DNA of 64,000 bases from Pseudomonadota bacterium (lineage in GTDB: Bacteria; Pseudomonadota; Gammaproteobacteria; Steroidobacterales; Steroidobacteraceae), in contig JABBNZ010000003.1 in the NCBI GenBank assembly GCA_019352035.1, positions 24,063 through 88,062 on the forward strand, given 5' to 3'. The notes beneath the pieces were generated by a model. It made no database searches. It had not been told where the DNA came from and saw nothing but the letters and a program-made list of their open reading frames with translations. Within the stretch, counting starts at the first letter, position 1; each line of letters opens with the position of its first letter. This document shows, one piece after another, positions 44,192-52,860 of this stretch. The position numbers and the translations under genes are program-made.

Positions 44192-45118
44192 TCAGAAGTA
44201 CCCCTCGCGCTTCTTTTTCTCCATCGATGCCGCTTCGTCGCTGTCGATGAGCCTGCCCGAGCGCTCCGAGGTGCGTGAGATGAGCATCTCCTCGATGATC
44301 TCATCGAGCGTCGCGGCCTCGCTCTCGATCGCCGCCGAGAGCGGATAGCACCCGAGCGAGCGGAACCGCACCATGCGCACCTGCTCGAGCTCCTCGGGCG
44401 CGAGCGGCATGCGATCGTCATCGCGCATGATGAGGAGCCCGTCGCGCTCGATCACCGGGCGTGGGGCGGCGAAGTAAAGCGGCACCACCGGGATCTGCTG
44501 CGCGCGGGTGTACTGCCAGATGTCGAGCTCCGTCCAATTGGACAGCGGGAAGACGCGGATGGTCTCGCCCTTGTTGATCTTCGTGTTGTAGAGGCTCCAG
44601 AGCTCCGGGCGCTGGTTGCGCGGGTCCCATACGTGACCGGCGGAGCGGAAGGAGAACACGCGCTCCTTGGCCCGGCTCTTCTCCTCGTCGCGGCGGGCGC
44701 CGCCGAAGGCCGCGTCGAACTCCCATTTGTCGAGCGCCTGCTTCAGCGCCTCCGTCTTCATCACCTGGGTGTGCAGCTGCGATCCGGAGGTGATCGGATT
44801 GATGCCGCGCGCGACGCCCTCGGCGTTGGTATGGACGAGAAGCTTCAGGCCGTGGCGCGCCGCGATCGAATCGCGGTGGCGGAGCATGTCGCGGAACTTC
44901 CAGCCGGTGTCGATGTGCAGCAGCGGGAACGGGGGCTTCGAGGGGTAGAAGGCCTTCAGCGCGAGGTGCAGCATCACCCCCGAGTCCTTGCCGATCGAGT
45001 AGAGCATCACCGGGTTGCGAAACTCCGCGGCCACCTCGCGGATGATCGCGATGGATTCCGCCTCGAGGTGCTTGAGATGCTGCGAGAGCGCAAGACGCGT
45101 CTGGGTGTTCGTGCTCAC
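44192..45118 (-). CDS. cysD: Sulfate adenylyltransferase subunit 2
   Basis: 308 residues from GTG 45118. PP-loop pyrophosphatase motif [20 protein letters not shown] near residue 41, [16 protein letters not shown], and the C-terminal EKKKREGYF of CysD. Makes APS from sulfate and ATP with the CysN GTPase. Middle gene of the cysQ-cysD-cysNC operon; 7 bases separate it from cysQ. Confidence 0.95.
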   Translation of the reverse strand: MSTNTQTRLALSQHLKHLEAESIAIIREVAAEFRNPVMLYSIGKDSGVMLHLALKAFYPSKPPFPLLHIDTGWKFRDMLRHRDSIAARHGLKLLVHTNAEGVARGINPITSGSQLHTQVMKTEALKQALDKWEFDAAFGGARRDEEKSRAKERVFSFRSAGHVWDPRNQRPELWSLYNTKINKGETIRVFPLSNWTELDIWQYTRAQQIPVVPLYFAAPRPVIERDGLLIMRDDDRMPLAPEELEQVRMVRFRSLGCYPLSAAIESEAATLDEIIEEMLISRTSERSGRLIDSDEAASMEKKKREGYF

Positions 45119-45125
45119 GGGCGGC

Positions 45126-45947
45126 TCAGGCGGCGAGCGGCACGGGAGTCAGTGTGCCGCTCGCGATGAAGAACGAATTGCGGAATCCGGGCTTGCCGTA
45201 GGCGAGCGGCGCCCCGTCGGGGGCGAGCACCGTGCCGCCCGCGGCTGCGAGCACTGCGTGACCGGCGGCCGTGTCCCATTCCATCGTCGGGCCGAGGCGC
45301 GGATAGAGGTCCGCTTCTCCGGCGGCCACCAGGCAGAACTTCAGCGATGAGCCGACGGAGATCCGCTCGCTCACCGCGTAGTGACGCAGGTAGGACTCAG
45401 TCTCCGGCGTCGAGTGCGAGCGTGAAACCACCGCGGTAATCCCCGCCGTCGGGGCGGCCCGCACCCGAAGCGGCTCGCGCGGTCCGGGTGTTGCAGCGTC
45501 CGCGGGATGAGAGCAACGGAAGGCGCGCTTGGCGGCTACATCGCCAGCGTAGAGCGCGCCGCTCGTCGGAGCATAGACGACCCCGAGAGCCGGCATCCGG
45601 TGGCGGACGAGGGCGATGTTCACCGTGAACTCCCCGCGCCGGTGGATGAACTCCTTGGTGCCGTCCAGCGGGTCGACGAGAAAGAACTCCTCGCCCACCT
45701 GCGGCATGGAGCCGGCCGCGGCCGCTTCCTCCGCCACCACCGGCACCTTGGGCGCGAGCTGCGCCAGATGCTCGAGAATGATCTTCTCGGAGGCGTGATC
45801 GGCGGCGGTGACAGGGGACTGATCGGCTTTCTGGGTGACGGTGAAGCCGGCGCGGTAGATCTCGAGGGTTGCCCTGCCCGCCGCCACGGCGGCGGCAAGC
45901 AGGGCCTCGATCAGTTGCTCATCGGATACGGAAGGGGGCACGGGCAT
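45126..45947 (-). CDS. cysQ: 3'(2'),5'-bisphosphate nucleotidase CysQ
   Basis: 273-residue inositol monophosphatase fold. Metal sites: [14 protein letters not shown], and the [12 protein letters not shown] signature, with [10 protein letters not shown] closing the active site. Hydrolyses PAP, the product of PAPS use, so that sulfate assimilation is not inhibited; its place ahead of cysD fits this. Contains an internal insert ([16 protein letters not shown]). First gene of the operon; the ATG 45947 has no strong SD. Confidence 0.93.
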   Translation of the reverse strand: MPVPPSVSDEQLIEALLAAAVAAGRATLEIYRAGFTVTQKADQSPVTAADHASEKIILEHLAQLAPKVPVVAEEAAAAGSMPQVGEEFFLVDPLDGTKEFIHRRGEFTVNIALVRHRMPALGVVYAPTSGALYAGDVAAKRAFRCSHPADAATPGPREPLRVRAAPTAGITAVVSRSHSTPETESYLRHYAVSERISVGSSLKFCLVAAGEADLYPRLGPTMEWDTAAGHAVLAAAGGTVLAPDGAPLAYGKPGFRNSFFIASGTLTPVPLAA

Positions 45948-46066
45948 CGATGCTCATTCGGGGTTCTATCCAAAGTTTACACAATGCCCAGCCTCACGGC
46001 CGGCTGCCGCTCCGTCGTTCTCAGATTTCCTCGGAATATCGATACGCCGAAAAGCCCGGGCAAAGC

Positions 46067-46651
46067 TCAGCCTTGCCGCGCCGCTTCCACCTGGATCTTC
46101 AGGCGCACCCACATCTGGAAGCCGAACTGCTTGCCGAAGCTCATGCCGTAGCGATCGCGCTCGAAGTGACCCACGGCATCCGCGCCGCAGCGGTACTGAT
46201 GCATCATCGCCACCTCTTTGCACTCGAAGCTGCGCAGGGTCAGCGTCAGCGGATGGGTGAGGCCGTGCAGGGTGAGTTGGCCCAGCACCTTGGTGGGCTT
46301 GCCGCGCACGAAGTCCGCGAGCCTGCCCTTGTAAGTCGCCGTCGGGTACTTGGCCACGTCGAAGAGGATCGGTCCCTGCGCATCCTTGTTGAGCTTCGCC
46401 TGGCCGAAATCGATCGAGGAGGTATCGACCGTGACATTCACCGTGCCGGTGCGGCGTGCGCGGTCGAGCACGATCGTGCAGGAGGTCTTGCGGAACGTGC
46501 CGCGCCAGACCGAGAGGCCACCCATGTGATCGGCGGCGAAGCTCGGATGAGTGTGCGCAGGGTCGCACACGTAGGTGACGGGCTTGGCGAACGCGGTGCC
46601 GGCGTAGGCCGCCAGCAGCACCGCCGGCAGGGCGAGCTTGCTCAGGGACAT
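46067..46651 (-). CDS. YceI-family periplasmic protein
   Basis: 194 residues with a signal peptide (LALPAVLLAAYAGTAFA) and the YceI lipocalin-like barrel: THPSFAADHMGGLSVWRGTF, VDTSSIDFG, GPILFDVAKYPTATYKG and LTLHGLTHPLTL. Binds a polyprenoid or isoprenoid quinone in known members. AGGAGG lies 6 bases before ATG 46651. The function in this cell is unknown; the family responds to alkaline pH or osmotic shift in E. coli. Confidence 0.92.
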   Translation of the reverse strand: MSLSKLALPAVLLAAYAGTAFAKPVTYVCDPAHTHPSFAADHMGGLSVWRGTFRKTSCTIVLDRARRTGTVNVTVDTSSIDFGQAKLNKDAQGPILFDVAKYPTATYKGRLADFVRGKPTKVLGQLTLHGLTHPLTLTLRSFECKEVAMMHQYRCGADAVGHFERDRYGMSFGKQFGFQMWVRLKIQVEAARQG

Positions 46652-46731
46652 TCGGAGCCTCCTGTGATTGGGGCGTCCAGCGTACCGGCAGCGGCTCTGC
46701 CGCGCCAGCGGCGGCGGCCGATTATGGGGCG

Positions 46732-47850
46732 CTACGCGGCCGCGGAGCTCACCGGGTTGCGATGCGCCTTCAGATCGAGCGCCTGCGCCACCGCCTGGTG
46801 CGTGATCTGCCCCGCATGCACGTTGAGCCCGCAGGCGAAGCCCGGATCCTGCTTCAGCGCCGCCTGCCAGCCGTGGTCGGCCAGCATCCTGACATAGGGG
46901 AGAGTGGCGTTGGTCAGCGCGAAAGTGGAGGTGCGTGCGACGGCGCCCGGCATGTTGGCCACGCAGTAGTGCACCACGCCGTCGACCACGAAGGTCGGCT
47001 GCGCGTGGGTCGTGGCATGGCTGGTCTCGAAGCAACCGCCTTGATCGATGGAGATGTCGACCAGCACCGATCCCGGCTGCATGGTCGCGACCATGGCGCG
47101 GCTCACGAGCTTCGGGGCGGCGGCGCCCGCGATCAGCACGGCGCCGACGACGAGGTCGGCCTCACGCACCAGCCGCTCTATCGATTCGGCAGTGGAGTAA
47201 GCGGTGTGCAACGAGCCGCCGAACAGGCTCGAGAGCTCCCGCAGGCGATCGACCGACCGGTCGACTACGGTTACATCGGCGCGCAGACCAACGGCCATCT
47301 CCGCTGCATGGGTACCGGCGACGCCGCCACCCAGGATCACTACCTTGGCCGGGGGAACGCCGGGGACGCCGCCGAGCAGTACGCCGCGGCCGCCGTTGGC
47401 TTTCTGGAGGCAGGTGGCACCCACCTGGATAGACATGCGTCCGGCCACTTCGCTCATCGGCGTGAGGAGCGGCAGGGAGCCTTTACGGGTGACGGTCTCG
47501 TAGGCGATCGCAGTGGCGCCGGATGCCATCAGTCCACGCGCCTGGACAGGATCGGCCGCAAGATGCAGGTAGGTGAAGAGCACCTGGTCCGCTCGCAGCA
47601 TCTGGCACTCGGCCGGCTGGGGCTCCTTCACCTTCACGATGAGCTGCGCTTTGGCGAATACGTCGGCCGCGTTCGGCGCGATGGTGGCGCCCGCTGCGCG
47701 GTAGTCGGCGTCGGAGAGGCCGATGCCCTCGCCCGCGCCCGTCTCGGCGATGACTTGGTGGCCAGCCCCCGTGAGCTCGCGCACGCCGGCAGGCACCAGG
47801 CCGACCCGATACTCGTGGACTTTGATCTCGCGCGGAACACCGATCAGCAT
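46732..47850 (-). CDS. ald: Alanine dehydrogenase
   Basis: 372 residues, usual length. MLIGVPREIKVHEYRVGLVP at the N-terminus with the substrate arginine and lysine in RVGLVP and VKVKEPQ; NAD motif ILGGGVAGTHAAEMAVGLRA; the catalytic His and Asp in YLHLAAD and IDQGGCFETS. Interconverts alanine and pyruvate plus ammonia. Divergent from an Lrp/AsnC gene (47989), the usual regulator arrangement for ald. Confidence 0.96.
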   Translation of the reverse strand: MLIGVPREIKVHEYRVGLVPAGVRELTGAGHQVIAETGAGEGIGLSDADYRAAGATIAPNAADVFAKAQLIVKVKEPQPAECQMLRADQVLFTYLHLAADPVQARGLMASGATAIAYETVTRKGSLPLLTPMSEVAGRMSIQVGATCLQKANGGRGVLLGGVPGVPPAKVVILGGGVAGTHAAEMAVGLRADVTVVDRSVDRLRELSSLFGGSLHTAYSTAESIERLVREADLVVGAVLIAGAAAPKLVSRAMVATMQPGSVLVDISIDQGGCFETSHATTHAQPTFVVDGVVHYCVANMPGAVARTSTFALTNATLPYVRMLADHGWQAALKQDPGFACGLNVHAGQITHQAVAQALDLKAHRNPVSSAAA

Positions 47851-47941
47851 GGCTCAGCCCCCGGTTGAATGTATGCCTGCCAGATTAGGATGGGCGAGGA
47901 GGCGGGAGCTTGCGAACTGGCGGTCCGGGCGCGCCTCGGGA

Positions 47942-47984
47942 GCAGAATCTGCGCCAGAAGCATTAATTTGTGGCAGAATCCTGC
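47942..47984. promoter_or_regulatory. Paired palindromes, probable Lrp-type operators
   Basis: GCAGAATCTGC (47942-47952, perfect inverted repeat) and GCAGAATCCTGC (47973-47984) lie 31-32 bases apart between ald and the divergent Lrp gene, about three helical turns. AT-rich CATTAATTTG separates them. Sites and spacing fit a dimeric Lrp regulator acting on both genes. Confidence 0.5.
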
Positions 47985-47988
47985 GTCC

Positions 47989-48450
47989 ATGGAGCTAGAC
48001 CGCTACGATCGTGTCATCCTGCGCCTGCTGCAGCAGGATGCGCGCATGACGAACGCCCGTCTTGCGACGGAGGTCAGCCTGTCGGAGTCCGCCTGCCTGC
48101 GACGGGTACGGGCGCTGGAGGAGTCGGGCCTCATCGAGGGCTATACCGCGCTCATCAACCAGCAGAAGGCGGGCTATCCCGTGAACGTGTTCGTGAGCAT
48201 CACGCTCGACCGGCAGAGCCAGTCGGGTCTGACGGCGTTCGAGACCGCGGTGCGCAGGATTCCGCAAGTGATGGAGTGCTACCTGATGACCGGCGAGCAC
48301 GATTACCTGCTGCGGATCGTGGTCGCCGATCTCGCGGATTTCGAGCGCATCCACAGCCAACATCTGACGCGCCTGCCGAGCGTCGTGAGCGTGCAATCCA
48401 GCTTCGCCATGCGCACCGTGACCCGCTCGGCCGAGCTGCCCTTGCGCTGA
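47989..48450 (+). CDS. Lrp/AsnC regulator, probable AldR
   Basis: 153 residues: winged-helix DNA-binding half (LDRYDRVILRLLQQDARMTN, SLSESACLRRVRALEESG) and the RAM ligand-binding half with YLMTGEHDYLLRIVV. ATG 47989 was chosen because the family begins there. Divergent from ald, with two palindromes in between, so it probably senses alanine and controls ald. Confidence 0.9.
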   Translation: MELDRYDRVILRLLQQDARMTNARLATEVSLSESACLRRVRALEESGLIEGYTALINQQKAGYPVNVFVSITLDRQSQSGLTAFETAVRRIPQVMECYLMTGEHDYLLRIVVADLADFERIHSQHLTRLPSVVSVQSSFAMRTVTRSAELPLR

Positions 48451-48506
48451 GACTGACCGCCGCGGGCGGCCGGTGGGGCCACATGGCGGTCGCGCAAAGC
48501 CGCGCC

Positions 48507-48512
48507 TATACT
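48507..48512 (+). promoter_or_regulatory. -10 element before large GGDEF/EAL gene
   Basis: TATACT lies 22 bases before the GTG at 48535 with no clear -35. Confidence 0.35.
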
Positions 48513-48534
48513 GCCCCGGTCACCCGGCCAAACC

Positions 48535-51315
48535 GTGCAATCCGCACCCTCTTCAGCGGCGCTCCTGCAGCGGCTCCAGCCGCGGGGAGTCCTGCGGCCG
48601 GATGCTCGGCGGATCATCAACGTCGCGATCATCCTGCTCTCGATGCTCGTGATCGTGCTCGCGGTGCGCACGGGCTGGCGGTCGTTGCACCGATACGAGC
48701 AGGCGAGGCAGATCGCGCTGGTTGACGCCACCACGAACGATTTCATCGCTGCAGGCGGCTTGCTCGAGCTCGAGCTGACTTATGGGAGCGCGCTCCTCGG
48801 AGGGGAGCACCCCGATGCGGGCCGCCTGATGCAGCTGCAGCGGGCGCACCGTCAGGGCGATCTGCTCTGGCGCCGGGCCATGGACCGCACGCGCCTCATC
48901 GCAGCGCGCTCGCTGATGAATCGTGATCTGCTCGCGAGGCACGCGAGCGCCCAGGCCTCCTTCCAGGCGCTGAGCGCCGTGCGCCAACAGCTCGCAACCT
49001 GTCTTCGAGCGCGCCCCTGCGCGCTCGGAGAGGATGCGTGGCAACGCGCGGTCTCCCGGGTCATCCAGGACTCCGCGGCAGCGCGGGAAGCCGTTTACTT
49101 CAGCGTCGATGCACCGGAGCGTCCGGCCCGTCTCTATGCCGCTGTGCAGCGTACGGTATGGACGCTCACCGAGCACACGCGACGCGAGAGCGGACTCATG
49201 GCGTTCTACCTGAGCGCGAACCAGGCGCCTTCGGCCGCCGCTCGCGCGCAGCTCGACAGCGATAGCGCCGTGGCGCGGGAGGCCCAGGAGAGTCTGCGTG
49301 TGTTCGCACAGCTGCATCGTCTCGACGAGCATGTGCGGCGGGCCATCGAGGAGGCGGACCGCTCGTTGACCGGACGTTTCACACCGCTCGTCTCCGGGGT
49401 CCTCAGCGGCCAGCTGCATCCGGACGGCCGCAGCTGGCTGGCGCAGACCGCGCCCACGGCCGGCGCACTGGACCGGCTCTCCGTCACGGTGGAGAACGCG
49501 GTGGCGGCCTTCGCGGCGCACGCCATGCGGGAGAGCCGCAACGACATGCTCTTCAACGGGCTCTTCGTTCTGCTCGCCTGCTCGCTTGCGGCAGTGAGCG
49601 TGACCAAGGTCCGCCAGACGGCGAATGCTCTCTTTCATCAGAAGGAGCTCGCCGAGGTGACCATCCGCTCGATCGGTGATGCGGTCATCACGACGGATGA
49701 TCGCGGATGCGTCGAGTACATCAACCCCGCCGCGCAGCAGATGACGGGCTGGACGAGCTCCCAGGCGCGGGGTTTGCCGCTCGAGCGCGTGTTCGAGGTG
49801 GTGAACGGCGTGACCCTGGAGCGCCAGAGCAATCCGGTCGAGGTCTGCCTGCGGGAGAACCGGGTGGTGAGTCTCGAGGACAACTCGGTGCTCGTGCATC
49901 GGGACGGGACCCGCCGCGACATCGAGGACTCCGCGGCCCCGATCCGCGACCGTGCCGGCCATCTCGCCGGCGCGGTGCTCGTCTTCTATGACGCGACGGA
50001 AGTGCACCAGGCGGCGCATCTGATCTCTTATCGTGCGACTCACGATTCGCTCTCGGGGCTCATCAACCGCCGGGAGTTCGAGCACCGCCTCGCGGCGCTG
50101 CTCGCGCCCGGACAGGATCATTCCGCGCGGCATGCGCTGCTCTTCCTCGATCTCGACCGCTTCGCGGTCCTCAACGAGGCATGCGGCCCGCTTGCGGGCG
50201 ATCAACTGCTGCGGGAGGCGAGCCGCATTCTCGCCGAGCGCACGCGCTGCGGCGACGTGTTGGCCCGGCTCGGCGGCGATGAGTTCGGCCTGATCGTGCG
50301 CAACTGCACGCTCGATGAGGCTCGTCAGGCCGCGGAGTCGTTGCGCGCGGCGATTTCCGGCTATCGCTTCGAGTGGCAGGGCCTTCACTTTCAACCGCAC
50401 CTGAGCGCGGGCATCGTGCCGTTCGGCCTGGATTCAGGGGCTCCCGCGGCGCTCCTCAGCCGCGCCGAGGCCGCATGCCACCTCGCCAAGGAGAAGGGTC
50501 GGGACCGCCTGCAGGTCTACGACGCGAGCGACAGAGACATCGAGTTTCGCTCGGGCGGCCTGCAGTGGATGGCGCGGCTCAACGAGGCGCTGGCGCGGGA
50601 CCGGTTCACCCTCTACTGTCAGCCCGTCGTTCCGGTGGGCGGACGCGGACGCCGTCATGGGGAGGTGCTGGCGCGCATGCTCGATGCCGAAGGACGGCTC
50701 ATCCTGGCATCGCACTTCATTCCGCACGCGGAGCGCTATGGACTGATGCCGCGGCTGGACCGCTGGGTGGTGCGCAACGCGCTCGCGAGCCTCGGGGCGC
50801 TCTACGCGCAGGGGCACGGGGAGAAGGCAGGGGTGCTTGCGATCAATCTTTCCGGGGCAACGCTCACCGATCCTTCCCTGCTGCAGTTCATTCGCGAGCA
50901 GATGCGCAGTTGCGGCGTGCCGCCGAGCGCGCTGTGCTTCGAGATCACGGAGACCGCCGCAATCTCCAGCCTGCGCGAGGCGTCGGCGCTCATCAACTCG
51001 CTGCGACGGCTCGGCTGCGGTTTCGCGCTCGATGATTTCGGCCGCGGCATGTCCTCCTTCATGTACCTGAAGCAGCTGTCGGTCGATTATCTGAAGATCG
51101 ACGGCGCATTCGTCCGCAGCATGGCGGACGATCCGGTCTCGCGGGCGATGGTCAAGGCGATTCATGCGCTCGGGCAGGCCATGGGGATCGCCACGGTCGC
51201 CGAGTGCGTCGAGACGCCGGCCGTGCGCCGCCAGCTCGAGGGCCTCGGTGTCGATTACGTTCAGGGCCTCGAGGTCGGCCCGCCGCAGCCGCTCTCCCGG
51301 TATCTCGAGTCCTGA
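48535..51315 (+). CDS. PAS-GGDEF-EAL dual c-di-GMP protein
   Basis: 926 residues from GTG 48535. TM1 about 27-46, a periplasmic helical region to about 340 like the four-helix sensor of chemoreceptors, TM2 about 345-362, PAS about 375-500, GGDEF about 505-665 with intact GGDEF (580-584), EAL about 675-925. The EAL motif is EVL (710-712); INLSG, FEITE, LDDFGRG, LKIDG, AECVE and YVQG are kept, so both activities are possible. No SD is visible; the -10 TATACT is close upstream. It stands alone. Confidence 0.92.
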   Translation: MQSAPSSAALLQRLQPRGVLRPDARRIINVAIILLSMLVIVLAVRTGWRSLHRYEQARQIALVDATTNDFIAAGGLLELELTYGSALLGGEHPDAGRLMQLQRAHRQGDLLWRRAMDRTRLIAARSLMNRDLLARHASAQASFQALSAVRQQLATCLRARPCALGEDAWQRAVSRVIQDSAAAREAVYFSVDAPERPARLYAAVQRTVWTLTEHTRRESGLMAFYLSANQAPSAAARAQLDSDSAVAREAQESLRVFAQLHRLDEHVRRAIEEADRSLTGRFTPLVSGVLSGQLHPDGRSWLAQTAPTAGALDRLSVTVENAVAAFAAHAMRESRNDMLFNGLFVLLACSLAAVSVTKVRQTANALFHQKELAEVTIRSIGDAVITTDDRGCVEYINPAAQQMTGWTSSQARGLPLERVFEVVNGVTLERQSNPVEVCLRENRVVSLEDNSVLVHRDGTRRDIEDSAAPIRDRAGHLAGAVLVFYDATEVHQAAHLISYRATHDSLSGLINRREFEHRLAALLAPGQDHSARHALLFLDLDRFAVLNEACGPLAGDQLLREASRILAERTRCGDVLARLGGDEFGLIVRNCTLDEARQAAESLRAAISGYRFEWQGLHFQPHLSAGIVPFGLDSGAPAALLSRAEAACHLAKEKGRDRLQVYDASDRDIEFRSGGLQWMARLNEALARDRFTLYCQPVVPVGGRGRRHGEVLARMLDAEGRLILASHFIPHAERYGLMPRLDRWVVRNALASLGALYAQGHGEKAGVLAINLSGATLTDPSLLQFIREQMRSCGVPPSALCFEITETAAISSLREASALINSLRRLGCGFALDDFGRGMSSFMYLKQLSVDYLKIDGAFVRSMADDPVSRAMVKAIHALGQAMGIATVAECVETPAVRRQLEGLGVDYVQGLEVGPPQPLSRYLES

Positions 51316-51382
51316 GGCGCCGAGCCATGGAACGCGCTCGGCGACGGCATGCGGTTTGCTCGCCCCATGGGCGGAGGTGTCG

Positions 51383-52249
51383 ATGAATGCCAACATGAAT
51401 GCCTCGGCGGCCGGAGAGATCGCTCTCGGCGCCGATCTGAAGGTCCACCGCCTGGGCTTCGGCGCCATGCGCATCACCGGCCGCGGTATCTGGGGCGATC
51501 CGCCGGACCTTGCCACCGCGGTGCGCGTCCTGCAGCGGGCGGTGCGTGTCGGCGTGAACTTCATCGACACCGCGGACTCGTACGGGCCCGAAGTCAGCGA
51601 GAACCTGATCGCCCGCGCGCTCCATCCGTACTCACCCGACATCGTGATCGCCACCAAGGGCGGCCTGGTGCGTCCGGGTCCCGATGTCTGGGACCGGGAT
51701 GCCCGGCCGGAGCACCTGCGCAAGGCCTGCGAGTCGAGTCTGAAGCGCCTGCGGCGCGCCTCGCTCGACCTCTATCAGCTGCATTCGCCGGATCCCAACG
51801 TACCGCTCGAGGACTCGATCGGGGAGCTCGTGCGCCTGAAGAGCGAGGGCAAGATCCGCCACATCGGCGTCTCGAACGTCAGCCTCGAGGAGCTGAAGCG
51901 CTGCGAGCGGCTGACGCCCATCGTCTCCGTCCAGAACCGCTACAACCTGGAGGACCGCCACTGCGGCGAGGTGCTCGCCTACTGCGAGAGCCGGGCGATC
52001 GCGTTCATCCCCTGGGCGCCGCTCGGCTCCGGGCGGCACGCGCGCAGCTCCGGCGCCTCACGGGCGCTCGAGACAGTGGCCGAGCTGCACGGTATCACCG
52101 TCGGCCAGGCCGCCATCGCCTGGCTCCTCGCGCGCTCGACCGTGATGTTGCCGATCCCGGGAACCGGCTCCATCGAGCACCTGGAGCAGAACGTGGCAGC
52201 CGCTTCGGTGCGCCTGACGCCCCAGGACATGCACGAGCTCGGCGCCTAG
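51383..52249 (+). CDS. Aldo/keto reductase
   Basis: 288 residues, (beta/alpha)8 barrel. Catalytic tetrad: D in FIDTADSYG with its tyrosine, K in IATKGG, H in YQLHSPD. NADPH site in VMLPIPGTGSIEHLEQN. The group resembles YdhF/oxidoreductase types acting on broad carbonyls. GGAGG is 5 bases before ATG 51383. Ends 4 bases inside the Lrp gene. Confidence 0.9.
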   Translation: MNANMNASAAGEIALGADLKVHRLGFGAMRITGRGIWGDPPDLATAVRVLQRAVRVGVNFIDTADSYGPEVSENLIARALHPYSPDIVIATKGGLVRPGPDVWDRDARPEHLRKACESSLKRLRRASLDLYQLHSPDPNVPLEDSIGELVRLKSEGKIRHIGVSNVSLEELKRCERLTPIVSVQNRYNLEDRHCGEVLAYCESRAIAFIPWAPLGSGRHARSSGASRALETVAELHGITVGQAAIAWLLARSTVMLPIPGTGSIEHLEQNVAAASVRLTPQDMHELGA

Positions 52250-52728
52250 GCCTCCGCTGCCGCCGCCACCGGCAGCCGGGTCGTGAATTTCTTCGTGCGC
52301 AGCACGAAGCTGGTGTTGACGGAGCGCACGCCAGCCAGCTGCAGCAGGCGCGTGGAGAGAAACTGCTCATAGGCCTCCATGCTCGCGGCGACGATGCGCA
52401 GCAGGTAATCGTTGGGGCCGCTCATGGAGTGGCACTCCAGCACCTCCGGCCGCTCCTGCACCAGCTGATCGAACTGATGCACCGTCTGCGGATGATGGTT
52501 CTCGAGCGACACCAGCGCGTAGGCCTGGATGGGCAGGCCGATGGCGAGCGCGGACAGGAGCGTCGCATAGCCCGCGATGAAGCCTTCCTCCTCCAGACGG
52601 CGCAATCGCCTCCAGCAAGGCGCGGGTGACAGACCGATGCGTTGCGCCAGCTCCTGGTTGGATATGCGCGCATCGGACTGCAGCTCATCGAGGATGCGGC
52701 AGTCGAGGCGGTCGAGGGGCCTTGGCAT
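52246..52728 (-). CDS. Lrp/AsnC regulator, probable BkdR-like
   Basis: 160 residues: winged helix (LDCRILDELQSDARISNQEL, LSPAPCWRRLRRLEEEGFI) and RAM half with SMSGPNDYLLRIVA. It is divergent from the fused E1 gene, the arrangement of BkdR and the bkd operon in Pseudomonas, so it probably activates branched-chain 2-oxoacid dehydrogenase genes in response to amino acids. Convergent with the aldo/keto reductase. Confidence 0.88.
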   Translation of the reverse strand: MPRPLDRLDCRILDELQSDARISNQELAQRIGLSPAPCWRRLRRLEEEGFIAGYATLLSALAIGLPIQAYALVSLENHHPQTVHQFDQLVQERPEVLECHSMSGPNDYLLRIVAASMEAYEQFLSTRLLQLAGVRSVNTSFVLRTKKFTTRLPVAAAAEA

Positions 52729-52763
52729 GATCCAATGCTCATGTCAAATAAAGAAGAAAGGAT

Positions 52764-52792
52764 ATTGCCACCGCGTGGCCAAATAAGGCAAT
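52764..52792. promoter_or_regulatory. Inverted repeat between Lrp gene and E1
   Basis: ATTGCC (52764-52769) and GGCAAT (52787-52792) are perfect inverted arms 17 bases apart in an AT-rich island (52741-52795) of an otherwise GC-rich window. This is a likely Lrp operator or promoter region. Confidence 0.45.
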
Positions 52793-52860
52793 GAACGCAA
52801 GCTCATTTCCGCATGACCGCCCTAGGCTATGCCCGGCGTCAACCCAAGAGGGGAAATTCC

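Noticed and set aside
42322-44250. 642-codon plus-strand frame antisense to cysNC
   Set aside because: Shadow of the conserved cysNC frame; Val/Asp/Gly-rich without a family.
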